A stretch of 64,000 nucleotides of DNA from Terrabacter sp. Root181 (GTDB taxonomy: Bacteria; Actinomycetota; Actinomycetes; Actinomycetales; Dermatophilaceae). The position numbers and the translations under genes were made by a program. Under the pieces are notes generated by a model. It was not told the DNA's origin. It searched no databases and was given only the letters and a program-made list of their open reading frames with translations. Shown here piece after piece: positions 36,639-45,192 of this stretch (position 1 is its first letter; each line of letters begins with the position of its first letter). Where the stretch lies: the NCBI RefSeq assembly GCF_001428505.1, contig NZ_LMHU01000001.1, positions 766,891 to 830,890 of the forward strand. The letters run 5' to 3'.

Positions 36639-37543
36639 TGCGGCTCAGTGCTCGCCGGCTGGTCGGCGGTGGCGGACGGGTCGACGGGGGTGTCCTCGCG
36701 GACCGTGAGCCCGAGCCGGCCGGGTCCGTAGCCGGGTCGGCGACGGCCCACCTGAACCCCGTCGGAGCGCTGCACGAGGTCGCGCCACAGGTCCGTCTCG
36801 CGGTAGCGCCAGGCGTCCTCGCGTGCGGTCGTGATCTCCTCCGCGAGCCGGCCGTCGTTCTGGGCCTGGGCGATCCGGGTGGCAGCCTCGGCCTCCTCGA
36901 GGGCCAGCTCGAAGCCGGCGCGCACCGTGGCCTGGATGACCTCACCGGTGCGGCCGAGGTCCACGGGTCCGAGCACGAAGCCCGCGACGCGGATTCCGTG
37001 CTCCTCGAGGGCGGCGGTGACGGCCTCTGCGAGCCGGGTCTCGGTGTCGGACCGGGCGCGACCGAAGAGGGCATCGACCGTGACGTCCGGATCGCTCAGC
37101 GCGCGGCTGATGGCCCGACCGCTCTCGTCGCGCACCAGGCCGTGCACGCCCTGGGGCCCGAACCGCTCGTGCACGGTGCGGAGCCGCTCGGGGATGATCG
37201 CGTAACGCACCGTGTAGGCGACGTCGGCCAGGGCCCGGTCGCCGAGGGCACAGCTCAGGCTCGGCCCGGTCCGGTCGAGCTCCGACACCGCCGACGAGGC
37301 GTCCTCGCCGGCGCGGTAGGCCATCTCGACCGAGGGATACTCGACGACCATCGTCTTGCGCAGCAGCGGGACCCAGTGCCGGCCGGGAGTCAGGGAGTGG
37401 TCGGTGGCCCTGCCGTTCTTCAGCACCAGTCCCAAGGCTCCCGCAGGCACCTTGATGACCGAGGCCGCGATGACCATCCACGCGAGGATCCCGAGCATCG
37501 GGATCAGGAGCACGAGGAGGATGACGACGGCTGCGGTGCTCAT
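36635..37543 (-). CDS. SPFH/band-7 domain protein
   Basis: This 302-residue protein has an N-terminal membrane helix (MSTAAVVILLVLLIPMLGILAWMVI) followed by a prohibitin/stomatin-like domain: VIKVPAGALGLVLKNG, SLTPGRHWVPLLRK, VAYTVRYAIIPERLRTVHERFG, AISRALSDPDVTVDALFG, VTAALEEHGIRVAGFVLGPVDL. A helical region and a Pro/Thr tail close it. Such proteins form membrane microdomain scaffolds and often recruit small membrane partners like the overlapping downstream gene. I start at MSTAAVV, directly at the membrane helix; an upstream in-frame ATG (37708) would add a basic 55-residue leader. Confidence 0.82.
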   Translation of the reverse strand: MSTAAVVILLVLLIPMLGILAWMVIAASVIKVPAGALGLVLKNGRATDHSLTPGRHWVPLLRKTMVVEYPSVEMAYRAGEDASSAVSELDRTGPSLSCALGDRALADVAYTVRYAIIPERLRTVHERFGPQGVHGLVRDESGRAISRALSDPDVTVDALFGRARSDTETRLAEAVTAALEEHGIRVAGFVLGPVDLGRTGEVIQATVRAGFELALEEAEAATRIAQAQNDGRLAEEITTAREDAWRYRETDLWRDLVQRSDGVQVGRRRPGYGPGRLGLTVREDTPVDPSATADQPASTEPQ

Positions 37544-37701
37544 GACGGTCGCCGAGAGGTCGTGCGGGTCGTCGAGGTCGTGGATCGCATCGCAGGTCTC
37601 CTGTCGCCACTCGGCCGTGCGGCTGCGTCGTCCGGCCGGTCGCCCGGTCGTTAGTCTTCCGGGCATCGGATGTGACACCAGAATGAGCCGGAAGGGGACC
37701 C

Positions 37702-38352
37702 GTGGCATCGCCTGAAGGGGGTGAGACCCCGCAGGAGCCGGCCGCCGTCGTGGGGGTCGGCCCGTGGGAGGGCCGATGGCCGGCCGGCGACCAGTGGGAC
37801 CCCGACCTGCTCGAGCACGGCGACCGGCGCAACGTCGTCGACGCGTACCGCTACTGGCGACACGACGCGATCGTCGCCGACCTCGACACCAGGCGTCACG
37901 ACTTCCACGTCGCCGTCGAGAACTGGGGCCACGACTTCAACATCGGCTCGGTCATCCGCACGGCGAACGCCATGGGTGCCCGCGCCTTCCACATCGTCGG
38001 CCGGCGGCGCTGGAACCGTCGCGGCGCCATGGTCACCGACCGCTACCAGCACGAGCACCACCACCCGGATGCCGCCTCGCTCGCGGCATGGGCCCGGCTC
38101 GAGGGGCTCACGCTCATCGGTGTCGACAACCTGCCGGGCTCGGTGCCCATCGAGACCTTCGACCTGCCCCGCCGGTGCGTGCTCGTCTTCGGTCAGGAGG
38201 GCCCGGGCCTGTCCGAGCCGATGCGCGGCGAGTGCGCGGCCGTGCTGCACATCGAGCAGTTCGGCTCGACCCGTTCGATCAACGCCGGTGCCGCCGCGGC
38301 GATCGCGATGCACGCCTGGGTGCGCCGGCACGTCTTCGACCAGCAGGTGTAG
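37702..38352 (+). CDS. SpoU/TrmH-family RNA 2'-O-methyltransferase
   Basis: This 216-residue SPOUT methyltransferase has a trefoil-knot core: FHVAVENWGHDFNIGSVIRTANAMGARAFHIVG (motif 1, N-x-G-S-x-x-R), RCVLVFGQEGPGLSEPM (motif 2) and LHIEQFGSTRSINAGAAAAIAMHAW (motif 3, S-x-N). It methylates a ribose in tRNA or rRNA using SAM; the exact site is not predictable. A GTG start follows an AAGGGGA ribosome site. The gene ends 2 nt before the convergent HTH-citrate synthase, so termination must be shared or read-through. Confidence 0.92.
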   Translation: MASPEGGETPQEPAAVVGVGPWEGRWPAGDQWDPDLLEHGDRRNVVDAYRYWRHDAIVADLDTRRHDFHVAVENWGHDFNIGSVIRTANAMGARAFHIVGRRRWNRRGAMVTDRYQHEHHHPDAASLAAWARLEGLTLIGVDNLPGSVPIETFDLPRRCVLVFGQEGPGLSEPMRGECAAVLHIEQFGSTRSINAGAAAAIAMHAWVRRHVFDQQV

Positions 38353-38353
38353 C

Positions 38354-39529
38354 TCAGCCCTGCGGGTCCCGGCCCCGCCAGCGCAACGGCTCCTCGGCGT
38401 ACTCCTCGACGACGTGTGCGGCGACGCCGACCGACCTGGCCACCTGGAAGACGACCTCGCCCGACTCGGCGGGGAGGCCGAGGGCGTGGAGCACCGCAGC
38501 GCTCGCGAGGTCGATGTTGGGGAGCGCGCCGGTGCGCTCGGCGACGAGCGTGGCGAGGCCCTCGACGCGTCTCCTCAGCCGGGTCGTGCCGCGCCGCCGC
38601 CACAGGGCGTCGAGCACGACGTCGGCCCGCGGGTCGCCGTCGGGGTAGAGGAAGTGGCCGAAGCCCGCGACCCCACCGCGCTCGCGCAGCGACCGGGCCA
38701 CGAGCACGGCAGGGTCGACGCCGTCGGCGAGCAGGGCATGGGCGGCCACCGGGGCGGCCCCGTGGAGCGGGCCGGCCATCGCCGCGTAGGCGGCCGACAG
38801 GCAGTCGTCGAGGCCGGCACGGGTCGAGGCGGCAACCCGCGCGGCGACCGTCGAGGCCGTGAGTCCGTGGTCGAGCAGGGCGACGAGCAGGACCCGGAGC
38901 ACGGCGACGTCGGCGCGGGCCGACGGCGCGCCACCCAGTGCCGCCAGCGCGAGGCCGGCGAGGTCGAGCCGCGCCGGATCGGGGGTCCCGGCAGCGCTCG
39001 CGACGAGCGTCAGAGCGGCCCGCAGGGTCGGGAGCGCTGCGGCCCTCACCCGGTCGGGGTCGGTGTCGGAGGCGAAGGCGTCGGCCGCCGCGAGCAGCTG
39101 CACGGCCACCGGCATCCGGCGTTCGAGGGGGAGTCCCGACAGGTCGACCGGGGTCGTGGGCAGCCGGGCTGACGACGACGGCGGCGGCACCGCGGTCCCC
39201 AGCACGACGGCCGCCGCTGCCTCGAGCGAGGGCAGGGCGACGACCTCCCCCAGCGGGTGGCCGCGGTAGAAGAGCTCGCCCTCCGCCTGGCTGCTCACCG
39301 AGGTGGCGATGCTGCGGAACCGGAGCACGGGCCGCGGGCCGCCCGGTGGACGCGTCGCCGAGGCCATGGCATCGATCTGCGTCCGGTCGAAGAGGCTCTC
39401 CTGCTGGCCCGGTCGGCGTTCGCTGCGCAGCAGGCCGCGGCTGACGTAGGCGTAGAGCGTCGCACGCTTCACGCCGAGTCGCTGCGCCGCCTCGGTCGTC
39501 GTGATCCAGGTGCCTGGTGTCGCCGCCAC
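38354..39529 (-). CDS. Citrate synthase-like protein with N-terminal helix-turn-helix
   Basis: This 391-residue protein has a MerR/excisionase-type HTH at residues about 8-57 (WITTTEAAQRLGVKRATLYAYVSRG, ending FDRTQIDAMAS) joined to a citrate synthase fold: HGLTASTVAARVAASTRAGLDDCLSAAYAAMAGPLHGAAP, VAGFGHFLYPDGDPRA (catalytic His) and LPNIDLASAAVLHALGLP (Asp). I choose GTG 39529 because GGAGG sits 5 nt before it. A longer frame from ATG 39592 would translate the operator-like repeats into NVDRVNVDP-type residues. It is divergent from a second citrate synthase. The combination suggests an enzyme or enzyme-derived sensor that binds DNA, perhaps reporting acetyl-CoA or oxaloacetate. Confidence 0.85.
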   Translation of the reverse strand: MAATPGTWITTTEAAQRLGVKRATLYAYVSRGLLRSERRPGQQESLFDRTQIDAMASATRPPGGPRPVLRFRSIATSVSSQAEGELFYRGHPLGEVVALPSLEAAAAVVLGTAVPPPSSSARLPTTPVDLSGLPLERRMPVAVQLLAAADAFASDTDPDRVRAAALPTLRAALTLVASAAGTPDPARLDLAGLALAALGGAPSARADVAVLRVLLVALLDHGLTASTVAARVAASTRAGLDDCLSAAYAAMAGPLHGAAPVAAHALLADGVDPAVLVARSLRERGGVAGFGHFLYPDGDPRADVVLDALWRRRGTTRLRRRVEGLATLVAERTGALPNIDLASAAVLHALGLPAESGEVVFQVARSVGVAAHVVEEYAEEPLRWRGRDPQG

Positions 39530-39541
39530 GTCCGCCTCCGG

Positions 39542-39598
39542 GTTGATCGGGTCAACATTGACGCGATCAACATTGACGGTGTTGATCAACATCGTTGA
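39542..39598. promoter_or_regulatory. TTGA/TCAA operator-like repeat array between divergent citrate synthase genes
   Basis: TTGA-N5-TCAA occurs at 39543-39555 and again at 39558-39570, a period of 15 nt. TCAACATTGACG occurs twice (39552-39563 and 39567-39578). GTTGATCAAC (39581-39590) is a perfect palindrome, and TTGA recurs at 39595-39598. The array is clearly AT-richer than its surroundings and lies between two divergent ribosome sites. The HTH of the citrate synthase gene next to it is the natural candidate to bind here. Confidence 0.6.
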
Positions 39599-39629
39599 GA
39601 GTGACGAGTGAACCTGAAAGGAGGACACC

Positions 39630-40802
39630 ATGTCCACCACTCCCACCGGATTCATCAGCGTCCCGAGGGGTCTCGCCAAGGTCGTCGTCACCGACACCGA
39701 GCTCGGCGACGTCCGCGGCGACGAGGGCTTCTTCCACTACAGGCAGTACTCGGCCGTCGAGCTGGCCGAGCGGGTCGGCTTCGAGCAGGCCTGGCACCTC
39801 CTCGAACGCGGCCACCTGCCCGACGACGCCGAGCTGTCGGCCTTCACCGCCGAGGTGGGGCGCCTGCGCGTCATGCCCCGGGGTCTCGCCGACCTGCTGC
39901 CCGCCATCTGCGCGACGACCACCGACTCGCTCCAGGTGCTGCGCACGGCCCTGTCGGCGTGGGGCGGCATCGCCGGTCTGCGGCCGCTCTACGACTGCGA
40001 CGAGGACGAGAAGGTCGCGGCAGCCCTCGCCGCCGTCGCCGTCACGCCGACGATCCTCGCTGCGGCCCACCGCCTCCACCAGGGGCTCGAGCCCGTGCCG
40101 GCCGACCCGACCCTGCGCCACGCCGAGGACTACCTGCGCATGGTGACCGGACGTCTGCCCTCGGCGCGCGACGCCCGCGCCGTCGAGCAGTACCTCGTCG
40201 CGACGATGGACCACGGCTTCAACGCGTCGACGTTCACGGCGCGGGTCGTCGCGAGCACCGGCGCCGACCTCGCCGCCTGTCTCGTCGCGGCCATCGGCTC
40301 GTTCTCGGGCCCGAAGCACGGCGGTGCGCCGAGTCGGGCCCTCGAGGCTCTCGACGAGATCGGCACCCTCGACCGGGCCGACGGCTGGGTGCGTGAGCGC
40401 ATCGCGTCCGGCGACCGGATCATGGGCTTCGGCCACGCCGTCTACCGCACCCGCGACCCGCGATCGGAGATGCTCAAGGAGATCGCCCGCGGGTGGGACG
40501 ACCCCCTCGTCGACCTCGCGGTCGGTGTCGAGGACGCCATCGAGCGCGCGCTCGCCGAGCTCAAGCCCGGGCGGGAGCTCCACGCCAACGTCGAGTTCTA
40601 CGCCGGCGTCGTCATGAGGCTCGCGGGCCTGGAGCCGTCGATGTTCACGCCGACGTTCTGCGTCGCGCGCGTCGTCGGCTGGACCGCGAACGTCCTCGAG
40701 CAGAGTCGCGACCCCAAGATCATCCGGCCGGCGGCGCGCTACGTCGGGCCGCCGCCGCCCCAGCCGGTGCCTGCCGGCAGGCGCACTCCGCAGCCGGCCT
40801 AG
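39630..40802 (+). CDS. Citrate synthase (citrate synthase 2 / CitA-like)
   Basis: This 390-residue enzyme of the citrate synthase fold condenses acetyl-CoA, or possibly propionyl-CoA, with oxaloacetate. It shows GFFHYRQYSAVELAERVGFEQAWHLLE, MDHGFNASTFTARVVASTGADLAACLV, FSGPKHGGAPSRAL (His) and IMGFGHAVYRTRDPRSEML (second His). The segment NVEFYAGVVM has Glu where most citrate synthases have the catalytic Asp (NVDFYSG). AAAGGAGG lies 5 nt before the ATG. Citrate and 2-methylcitrate synthase cannot be told apart from this alone. Its promoter overlaps the repeat array shared with the HTH-bearing homologue. Confidence 0.88.
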   Translation: MSTTPTGFISVPRGLAKVVVTDTELGDVRGDEGFFHYRQYSAVELAERVGFEQAWHLLERGHLPDDAELSAFTAEVGRLRVMPRGLADLLPAICATTTDSLQVLRTALSAWGGIAGLRPLYDCDEDEKVAAALAAVAVTPTILAAAHRLHQGLEPVPADPTLRHAEDYLRMVTGRLPSARDARAVEQYLVATMDHGFNASTFTARVVASTGADLAACLVAAIGSFSGPKHGGAPSRALEALDEIGTLDRADGWVRERIASGDRIMGFGHAVYRTRDPRSEMLKEIARGWDDPLVDLAVGVEDAIERALAELKPGRELHANVEFYAGVVMRLAGLEPSMFTPTFCVARVVGWTANVLEQSRDPKIIRPAARYVGPPPPQPVPAGRRTPQPA

Positions 40803-41023
40803 GCCTGGTCCAGGAGGCGGGCATCGAGCAGACCCCGACGCATCCGGTTGCCGGGGCCTGCTCGGCGCGACCGGGGGAGCATCCGGTCGCTGGGTCGCCC
40901 GGAGCCCTCCGAACGTCATCTCCACGGTAGGGCAGGACCGACCCCCTCCGGTCGACGATCGGGTCAGAACTCGACAAGGTGGTGTCAAGGAACCGTCGGC
41001 ATCGCGTAAGGAGGACCCCCAGC
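40803..41023. other. 221-nt gap between citrate synthase and MFS genes, no gene seen
   Basis: No convincing coding frame and no strong hairpin. The only recognisable element is the AAGGAGG ribosome site at 41008-41014 that serves the MFS gene starting at GTG 41024. Confidence 0.5.
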
Positions 41024-42280
41024 GTGGGAGCGGCACGGGTGGAAACCTCCCGCAATGCCGCATTCGTCCGCTTCTGGATCGCCGACGCCGTCTCCAACCT
41101 CGGCACCTTCGTGTCGGCGCTCGCCCTCCAGCTGCTCCTCATCGAGACCCTCCACGCAGACCAGACGGCCCTCGGGATCGTGCGGGCGGCGACGTGGCTG
41201 CCCTACCTGCTCTTCGGCATGCTCGCCGGCGTCGTCGTCGACCGGGTCCGGCGCCGCCCGCTCCTCATCGGGGCCGACCTGCTGTGCGCGCTGCTCATCG
41301 GCACGATCGGCGCCCTCGCCCTGACCGGCCACCTGACGGTGCCGCTCGTCGCCGTCCTCGTCTTCGGCGCCGGGTCGGCGTCGATGTTCTTCAGCGCCGC
41401 CCACCTGTCCTTCCTGCCGACGATCGTGCCGGAGACGCGCCTGGCCTCGGCGAACGCACGCCTGGCGCAGACCTACTCGGCGACCCAGTCGCTCGGACCG
41501 CTCATCGGCGGGGCGCTCGTGCGGCTGCTGTCCGCCCCCGTGGCGGTGCTCGTCGACGCCGTGTCGTATGCCGTGTCGGCTCTCGTGCTCATGACGGTCC
41601 GCGCCGAGGAGCGGGCACCCGAGCGCACCGCCGAGCGGCACGTGTGGCGCGAGCTGCGCGAGGGCGCGGCCTGGGTCTACCGGCACGCGGTGCTGCGCCC
41701 GTACGCCATCTCGCTCCACCTGTGGTTCTTCGCCAACGCCATGGTCACGACGGTCCTCGTCTACTTCGCCACGACGGAGCTGCACCTCGACCCGCTCGCG
41801 ATCGGGCTCGTCCTCGCCGCGACGGGTGTGACCGGCGTCCTCGGCGCGGGCCTGTCCCCGCGACTCGGCCTGCGCTTCGGCACCGGACGGGTGATCACGA
41901 CGACCGAGTGGCTGAGCCCGGCGGCATACGCTCTCCTGCTCCTCGCCCGACCCGGGCCGTATGCCGTCGTGTGGCCCCTCCTCGCGAACGCGCTCTTCGG
42001 CCTGGCGATGGGGCTGCGGGACCCGCTCGACATGAGCTACCGCAACCTCGTGACGCCCGACCGGCTGCGGGGCCGGATGAACGGGACGATCCGGTCGCTC
42101 AACTGGGGCTCGATCGCCGTGGCCGCACCGATCAGCGGACTCGTCGCCGCGACGTGGGGCAACCGCGTCGCCATCGCGCTCGGAGTGGTGGGGCTCGCGG
42201 TGGCTGCCCTGATCCTGTGGTGCTCGCCCTACCGGCACGTGACGACCCCCGGGGAGCGAGCCGACCAGGGCCGCGACTGA
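41024..42280 (+). CDS. MFS transporter (DHA3/enterobactin-exporter-like)
   Basis: This 418-residue 12-helix transporter opens with RNAAFVRFWIADAVSNLGTFVSALALQLL; GMLAGVVVDRVRRRPLLIGADLL is motif A of the DHA3 group. TIVPETRLASANARLAQTYSATQSLGPLIGGALV and GLAMGLRDPLDMSYRNLVTPDRLRGRMNGTIRS are typical of macrolide/siderophore-type exporters. The GTG start is chosen because AAGGAGG lies 9 nt upstream. No regulator or siderophore genes are adjacent, so substrate is unknown. It carries three GTATGCCG sites within 400 nt. Confidence 0.85.
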   Translation: MGAARVETSRNAAFVRFWIADAVSNLGTFVSALALQLLLIETLHADQTALGIVRAATWLPYLLFGMLAGVVVDRVRRRPLLIGADLLCALLIGTIGALALTGHLTVPLVAVLVFGAGSASMFFSAAHLSFLPTIVPETRLASANARLAQTYSATQSLGPLIGGALVRLLSAPVAVLVDAVSYAVSALVLMTVRAEERAPERTAERHVWRELREGAAWVYRHAVLRPYAISLHLWFFANAMVTTVLVYFATTELHLDPLAIGLVLAATGVTGVLGAGLSPRLGLRFGTGRVITTTEWLSPAAYALLLLARPGPYAVVWPLLANALFGLAMGLRDPLDMSYRNLVTPDRLRGRMNGTIRSLNWGSIAVAAPISGLVAATWGNRVAIALGVVGLAVAALILWCSPYRHVTTPGERADQGRD

Positions 42281-42292
42281 GGGCAGGCCGGG

Positions 42293-43525
42293 TCAGTCCG
42301 CCGCGCGGAGAGCCTGCCTCCACGACACCCGACCGCCGGTCTGCATGAGCGAACGGCGGTAGATCTTCTCGCCGACGAGGACGGTCCCGGCGGAGAAGGC
42401 CGCCATGAGCAGCAGGGCCACGACCGGCTCCCACCAGGCGGCGTCGCCCGCGATGATGCGGCCGGGCATCGCCACGACCGACACGATCGGCACGAAGGAC
42501 GCGACCTTGAGCGCCGTCCCGCTCAGGGCGAAGCTCGCGAAGTAGACGAGCATGAGCACGGTCGTCATCGGCGAGGTCGTCGACTGGAGGTCCTCGGTGC
42601 GCGAGGCGAGCGCTCCCGCCACGGCGAAGAGGCAGGCGAGCGCGAAGAAGCCGACGGCGAAGAAGAGGACGAACCACAGCACGGCCGTCGAGAGCGCCGG
42701 CAGCAGCGACGACCAGTCGGTGAACGAGACCGCGACGAGTCCGACCCCGGCGAAGAGCACGACCTGCGCCAGGGCGATGGTGGCGTTGCCGACCACCTTG
42801 CCGGCCAGCAGGGCGCGCAGGGGGATCGCCGTGGCGATGATCTCCACGAGTCGCGACTGCTTCTCCTCGACGACGCTCGCGGCGATCTGCTGCCCGAACA
42901 TCAGCGCGCTCATGAGGAAGAGCAGCGCGAAGGCGAAGGTCGCGGCCTGGACGAAGCCCCGGTTCGTCGTCTGCCCGTCGAAGCGGTCCGCCGACAGGGT
43001 CGCACCGCGCTCGAGCGCCTCGACCGTCGTCCCGGCCGCGGCCGCGTTGCGGTCGAGAGCGGCGTCGCGGACGGCACCCTCGAGGGGGACCTGCAGCGAC
43101 ATCGACACGTCGTCGCCGGAGGTCAGGGTCCAGCCGCTCGGCGTCTCGTGCAGCCACGCGTCGACGTCGCCGCGGTCGACCGCGGCTCGGGCCGGCTCCT
43201 GCCCCGAGACGCTGGCCGCTGTGATGAGGACGGTGTCGCTGCTCGTCCTCGCGGCGGCGCCCGCCTGCTCGACGAGGCGCGTTCCCTCGGCCGACGAGAC
43301 CGCCACGGTGTAGGTCGTGGTCTTGCCCGCCTGCCACGCCGAGAAGGCCGCGAAGCCGGCGATGATCACGAGCGTGAAGAGCGTCGAGTAGAGGAACGTG
43401 CGGTTCGTGACCCGCACGACGATCTCGCGCACGGCCACGATGACCCAGGGCCGCCCGACCTCGTCGTGGGTCGGGTCGGCGTCGGTCGTGATCGGCTCGA
43501 CGGGGCGCTCGTGGGTGGTGGTCAT
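42293..43525 (-). CDS. ABC-2 family transporter permease (NatB/YhaP-like)
   Basis: This 410-residue membrane protein has TM1 (FLYSTLFTLVIIAGFAAF), a large extracytoplasmic domain (about residues 60-200, ending GATLSADRFDGQTTNRGFV), then five hydrophobic segments starting ATFAFALLFLMSALMFGQQIAASVVEEKQSRLVEIIATAI. This arrangement matches the NatB/YhaP export permeases. Its ATG overlaps the stop of the ATPase gene (ATGA). With the ATPase, response regulator and kinase upstream on the same strand it forms one operon. Substrate unknown; NatAB relatives export Na+ or antimicrobials. Confidence 0.87.
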   Translation of the reverse strand: MTTTHERPVEPITTDADPTHDEVGRPWVIVAVREIVVRVTNRTFLYSTLFTLVIIAGFAAFSAWQAGKTTTYTVAVSSAEGTRLVEQAGAAARTSSDTVLITAASVSGQEPARAAVDRGDVDAWLHETPSGWTLTSGDDVSMSLQVPLEGAVRDAALDRNAAAAGTTVEALERGATLSADRFDGQTTNRGFVQAATFAFALLFLMSALMFGQQIAASVVEEKQSRLVEIIATAIPLRALLAGKVVGNATIALAQVVLFAGVGLVAVSFTDWSSLLPALSTAVLWFVLFFAVGFFALACLFAVAGALASRTEDLQSTTSPMTTVLMLVYFASFALSGTALKVASFVPIVSVVAMPGRIIAGDAAWWEPVVALLLMAAFSAGTVLVGEKIYRRSLMQTGGRVSWRQALRAAD

Positions 43526-44457
43526 GCGGTCACCTCGCGGTAGATCTGGGCCAGGCTGGGCCGCTGTGGGGAGAACTCGTGGACCTCGCCGCGTCGCAGG
43601 GCCTCTTCGAGGAGCGTCCGCTCGGCGCCGTGCTCGACGATCTCGAGCAGCGCCCTGCTCCCCTCGACGTCGACGGCGTGCACGCCCGCGATGCCGCGCA
43701 CCCATCCCGCGTCACCGGACAGCACGAGCCGGTGGCGCGCGACCGACGTGGCCCGCAGGTCGTCCGGGGTGCCAGAGGCGACCACCCGGCCGCGGGCGAG
43801 CACGACGAGGCGCTCGCAGAGCCGCTCGACGAGGTCGAGCTGGTGGGAGGAGAAGAGGACGGGCACGCCCCGGGAGGTGTGCTCGCGCAGCAGGTCGGCC
43901 ATGTTGTCGACGGCGGCCGGGTCGAGCCCGCTGAACGGCTCGTCGAGCACGAGCGCCCGGGGCCGACCCATGAGGGCCGCGATGATCTGCACCCGTTGCT
44001 GGTTGCCGAGCGACAGCTTCTCGACGTGGTCCCTGGCGCGGTCGGCGAGACCGAGGCGTTCGAGGTGCGTCGTCACCGAGGCCTTCGCCTCCGCGGCGCC
44101 GAGTCCCCGCAGCCGACCGAGGTAGACGAGCTGGTCGAGGACGGCCTGCTTGGGGTAGAGACCGCGCTCCTCGGGCATGTAGCCGAAAGCCCGCCGGTCG
44201 AGCGACGTGATCGGTCGCTGGTCCCAGAGCACCTCCCCGCTGGTGGGGGAGAGGACGCCCATGAGCATCCGCATCGTCGTCGTCTTGCCGGCGCCGTTGC
44301 CGCCGACGAAGCCGGTCAGCTGGCCGGCGGCGACGGTGAAGCTGACGTCGTCGACGGCTCGGATCTCCCCGAACGTGCGGGTCAGGTGGCGCAGCTCGAT
44401 GGCGGCTGTCGCGCGCGGTCTCGTGAGTCGGTCCCCGGGTTCGATCATGGCGTCCAC
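43522..44457 (-). CDS. ABC transporter ATP-binding protein
   Basis: This 311-residue ATPase has Walker A GGNGAGKTTT, the Q-loop region MPEERGLYPKQAVLDQLVYLG, signature LSLGNQQRVQ, Walker B ALVLDEPFSGLDP and the switch His in SSHQLD. The C-terminal 80 residues are an accessory domain as in NatA-type exporters. The protein could start at M1 or at M4 (MIEPGD). It partners the overlapping permease gene downstream. The gene lies 28 nt after the response regulator end in the operon direction, so both are probably on one message. Confidence 0.93.
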   Translation of the reverse strand: MDAMIEPGDRLTRPRATAAIELRHLTRTFGEIRAVDDVSFTVAAGQLTGFVGGNGAGKTTTMRMLMGVLSPTSGEVLWDQRPITSLDRRAFGYMPEERGLYPKQAVLDQLVYLGRLRGLGAAEAKASVTTHLERLGLADRARDHVEKLSLGNQQRVQIIAALMGRPRALVLDEPFSGLDPAAVDNMADLLREHTSRGVPVLFSSHQLDLVERLCERLVVLARGRVVASGTPDDLRATSVARHRLVLSGDAGWVRGIAGVHAVDVEGSRALLEIVEHGAERTLLEEALRRGEVHEFSPQRPSLAQIYREVTA

Positions 44458-44484
44458 GCTAGGGCGGTGTGGGCCGCCGGGGGA

Positions 44485-45192
44485 TCAGCCGCCCGGCTGA
44501 CCCTCGGGGTCCCCCGGGAGGATGAGGCCCGCCTCGTAGGCGAGCACCACGGCCTGGACCCGGTCGCGCAGGTGGAGCTTGGCGAAGACGTTGGACAGGT
44601 GGGTCTTGACCGTCGCCTCGCCGACGAAGAGCCGCGCGGCGACCTCGGCGTTCGACAGGCCGCGGCCGACGAGTCCGAGCACCTCGAGCTCTCGCGGCGT
44701 CAGCTCGTCCAGGCGCGGGTCGCGGGTCGGCGGCGCCGCCGTGCCGACGAGTGCCGTGCGGCCGGGTGCCTCGGTCATCTGCGCGATGACGCGGCGGGTC
44801 ACCTCGGGGGCCAGCAGGGCGTGGCCGCCCGCGACGGCCCGCACCGCCTCGACGAGGTGCTCGGCGTCGGAGTTCTTGAGCAGGAAGCCGCTGGCGCCGG
44901 CGCCGAGCCCGGCGAACACGTAGTCGTCGCGGTCGAAGGTCGTGAGGATGACGACCTTGGACAGGTCGTCGGCCACGATCCGCCGGGTCGCCTCGATGCC
45001 GTCCATGACCGGCATCTGCACGTCCATGAGCACGACGTCAGGGCGCAGCTCCCGGGTGAGCCGCACCGCCTCGACGCCGTCGCTCGCCTCGCCGACGACC
45101 TCGAGGTCGTCCTCCACCGAGAGGATGAGCGAGAAGCCCGAGCGCACGAGCCGGTGGTCGTCGACGAGCAGGACGCGGGTCCGCGCGGTCAC
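44485..45192 (-). CDS. NarL/LuxR-family response regulator
   Basis: This 235-residue regulator has a receiver domain with the phospho-Asp in VVLMDVQMPVMDG and conserved Thr and Lys (VVILTTF, FLLKNSD). A C-terminal LuxR HTH follows: LTPRELEVLGLVGRGLSNAEVAARLFVGEATVKTHLSNVFAKL. The GTG start overlaps the kinase stop (GTGA), so kinase and regulator are coupled. The transporter genes directly downstream are the likely targets. Confidence 0.94.
   Translation of the reverse strand: MTARTRVLLVDDHRLVRSGFSLILSVEDDLEVVGEASDGVEAVRLTRELRPDVVLMDVQMPVMDGIEATRRIVADDLSKVVILTTFDRDDYVFAGLGAGASGFLLKNSDAEHLVEAVRAVAGGHALLAPEVTRRVIAQMTEAPGRTALVGTAAPPTRDPRLDELTPRELEVLGLVGRGLSNAEVAARLFVGEATVKTHLSNVFAKLHLRDRVQAVVLAYEAGLILPGDPEGQPGG

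Noticed and set aside
39530-39592. Upstream ATG start for the HTH-citrate synthase (MLINTVNVDRVNVDP)
   Set aside because: The extra residues are translated operator repeats and the ATG has no ribosome site, whereas GTG 39529 has GGAGG at 5 nt.
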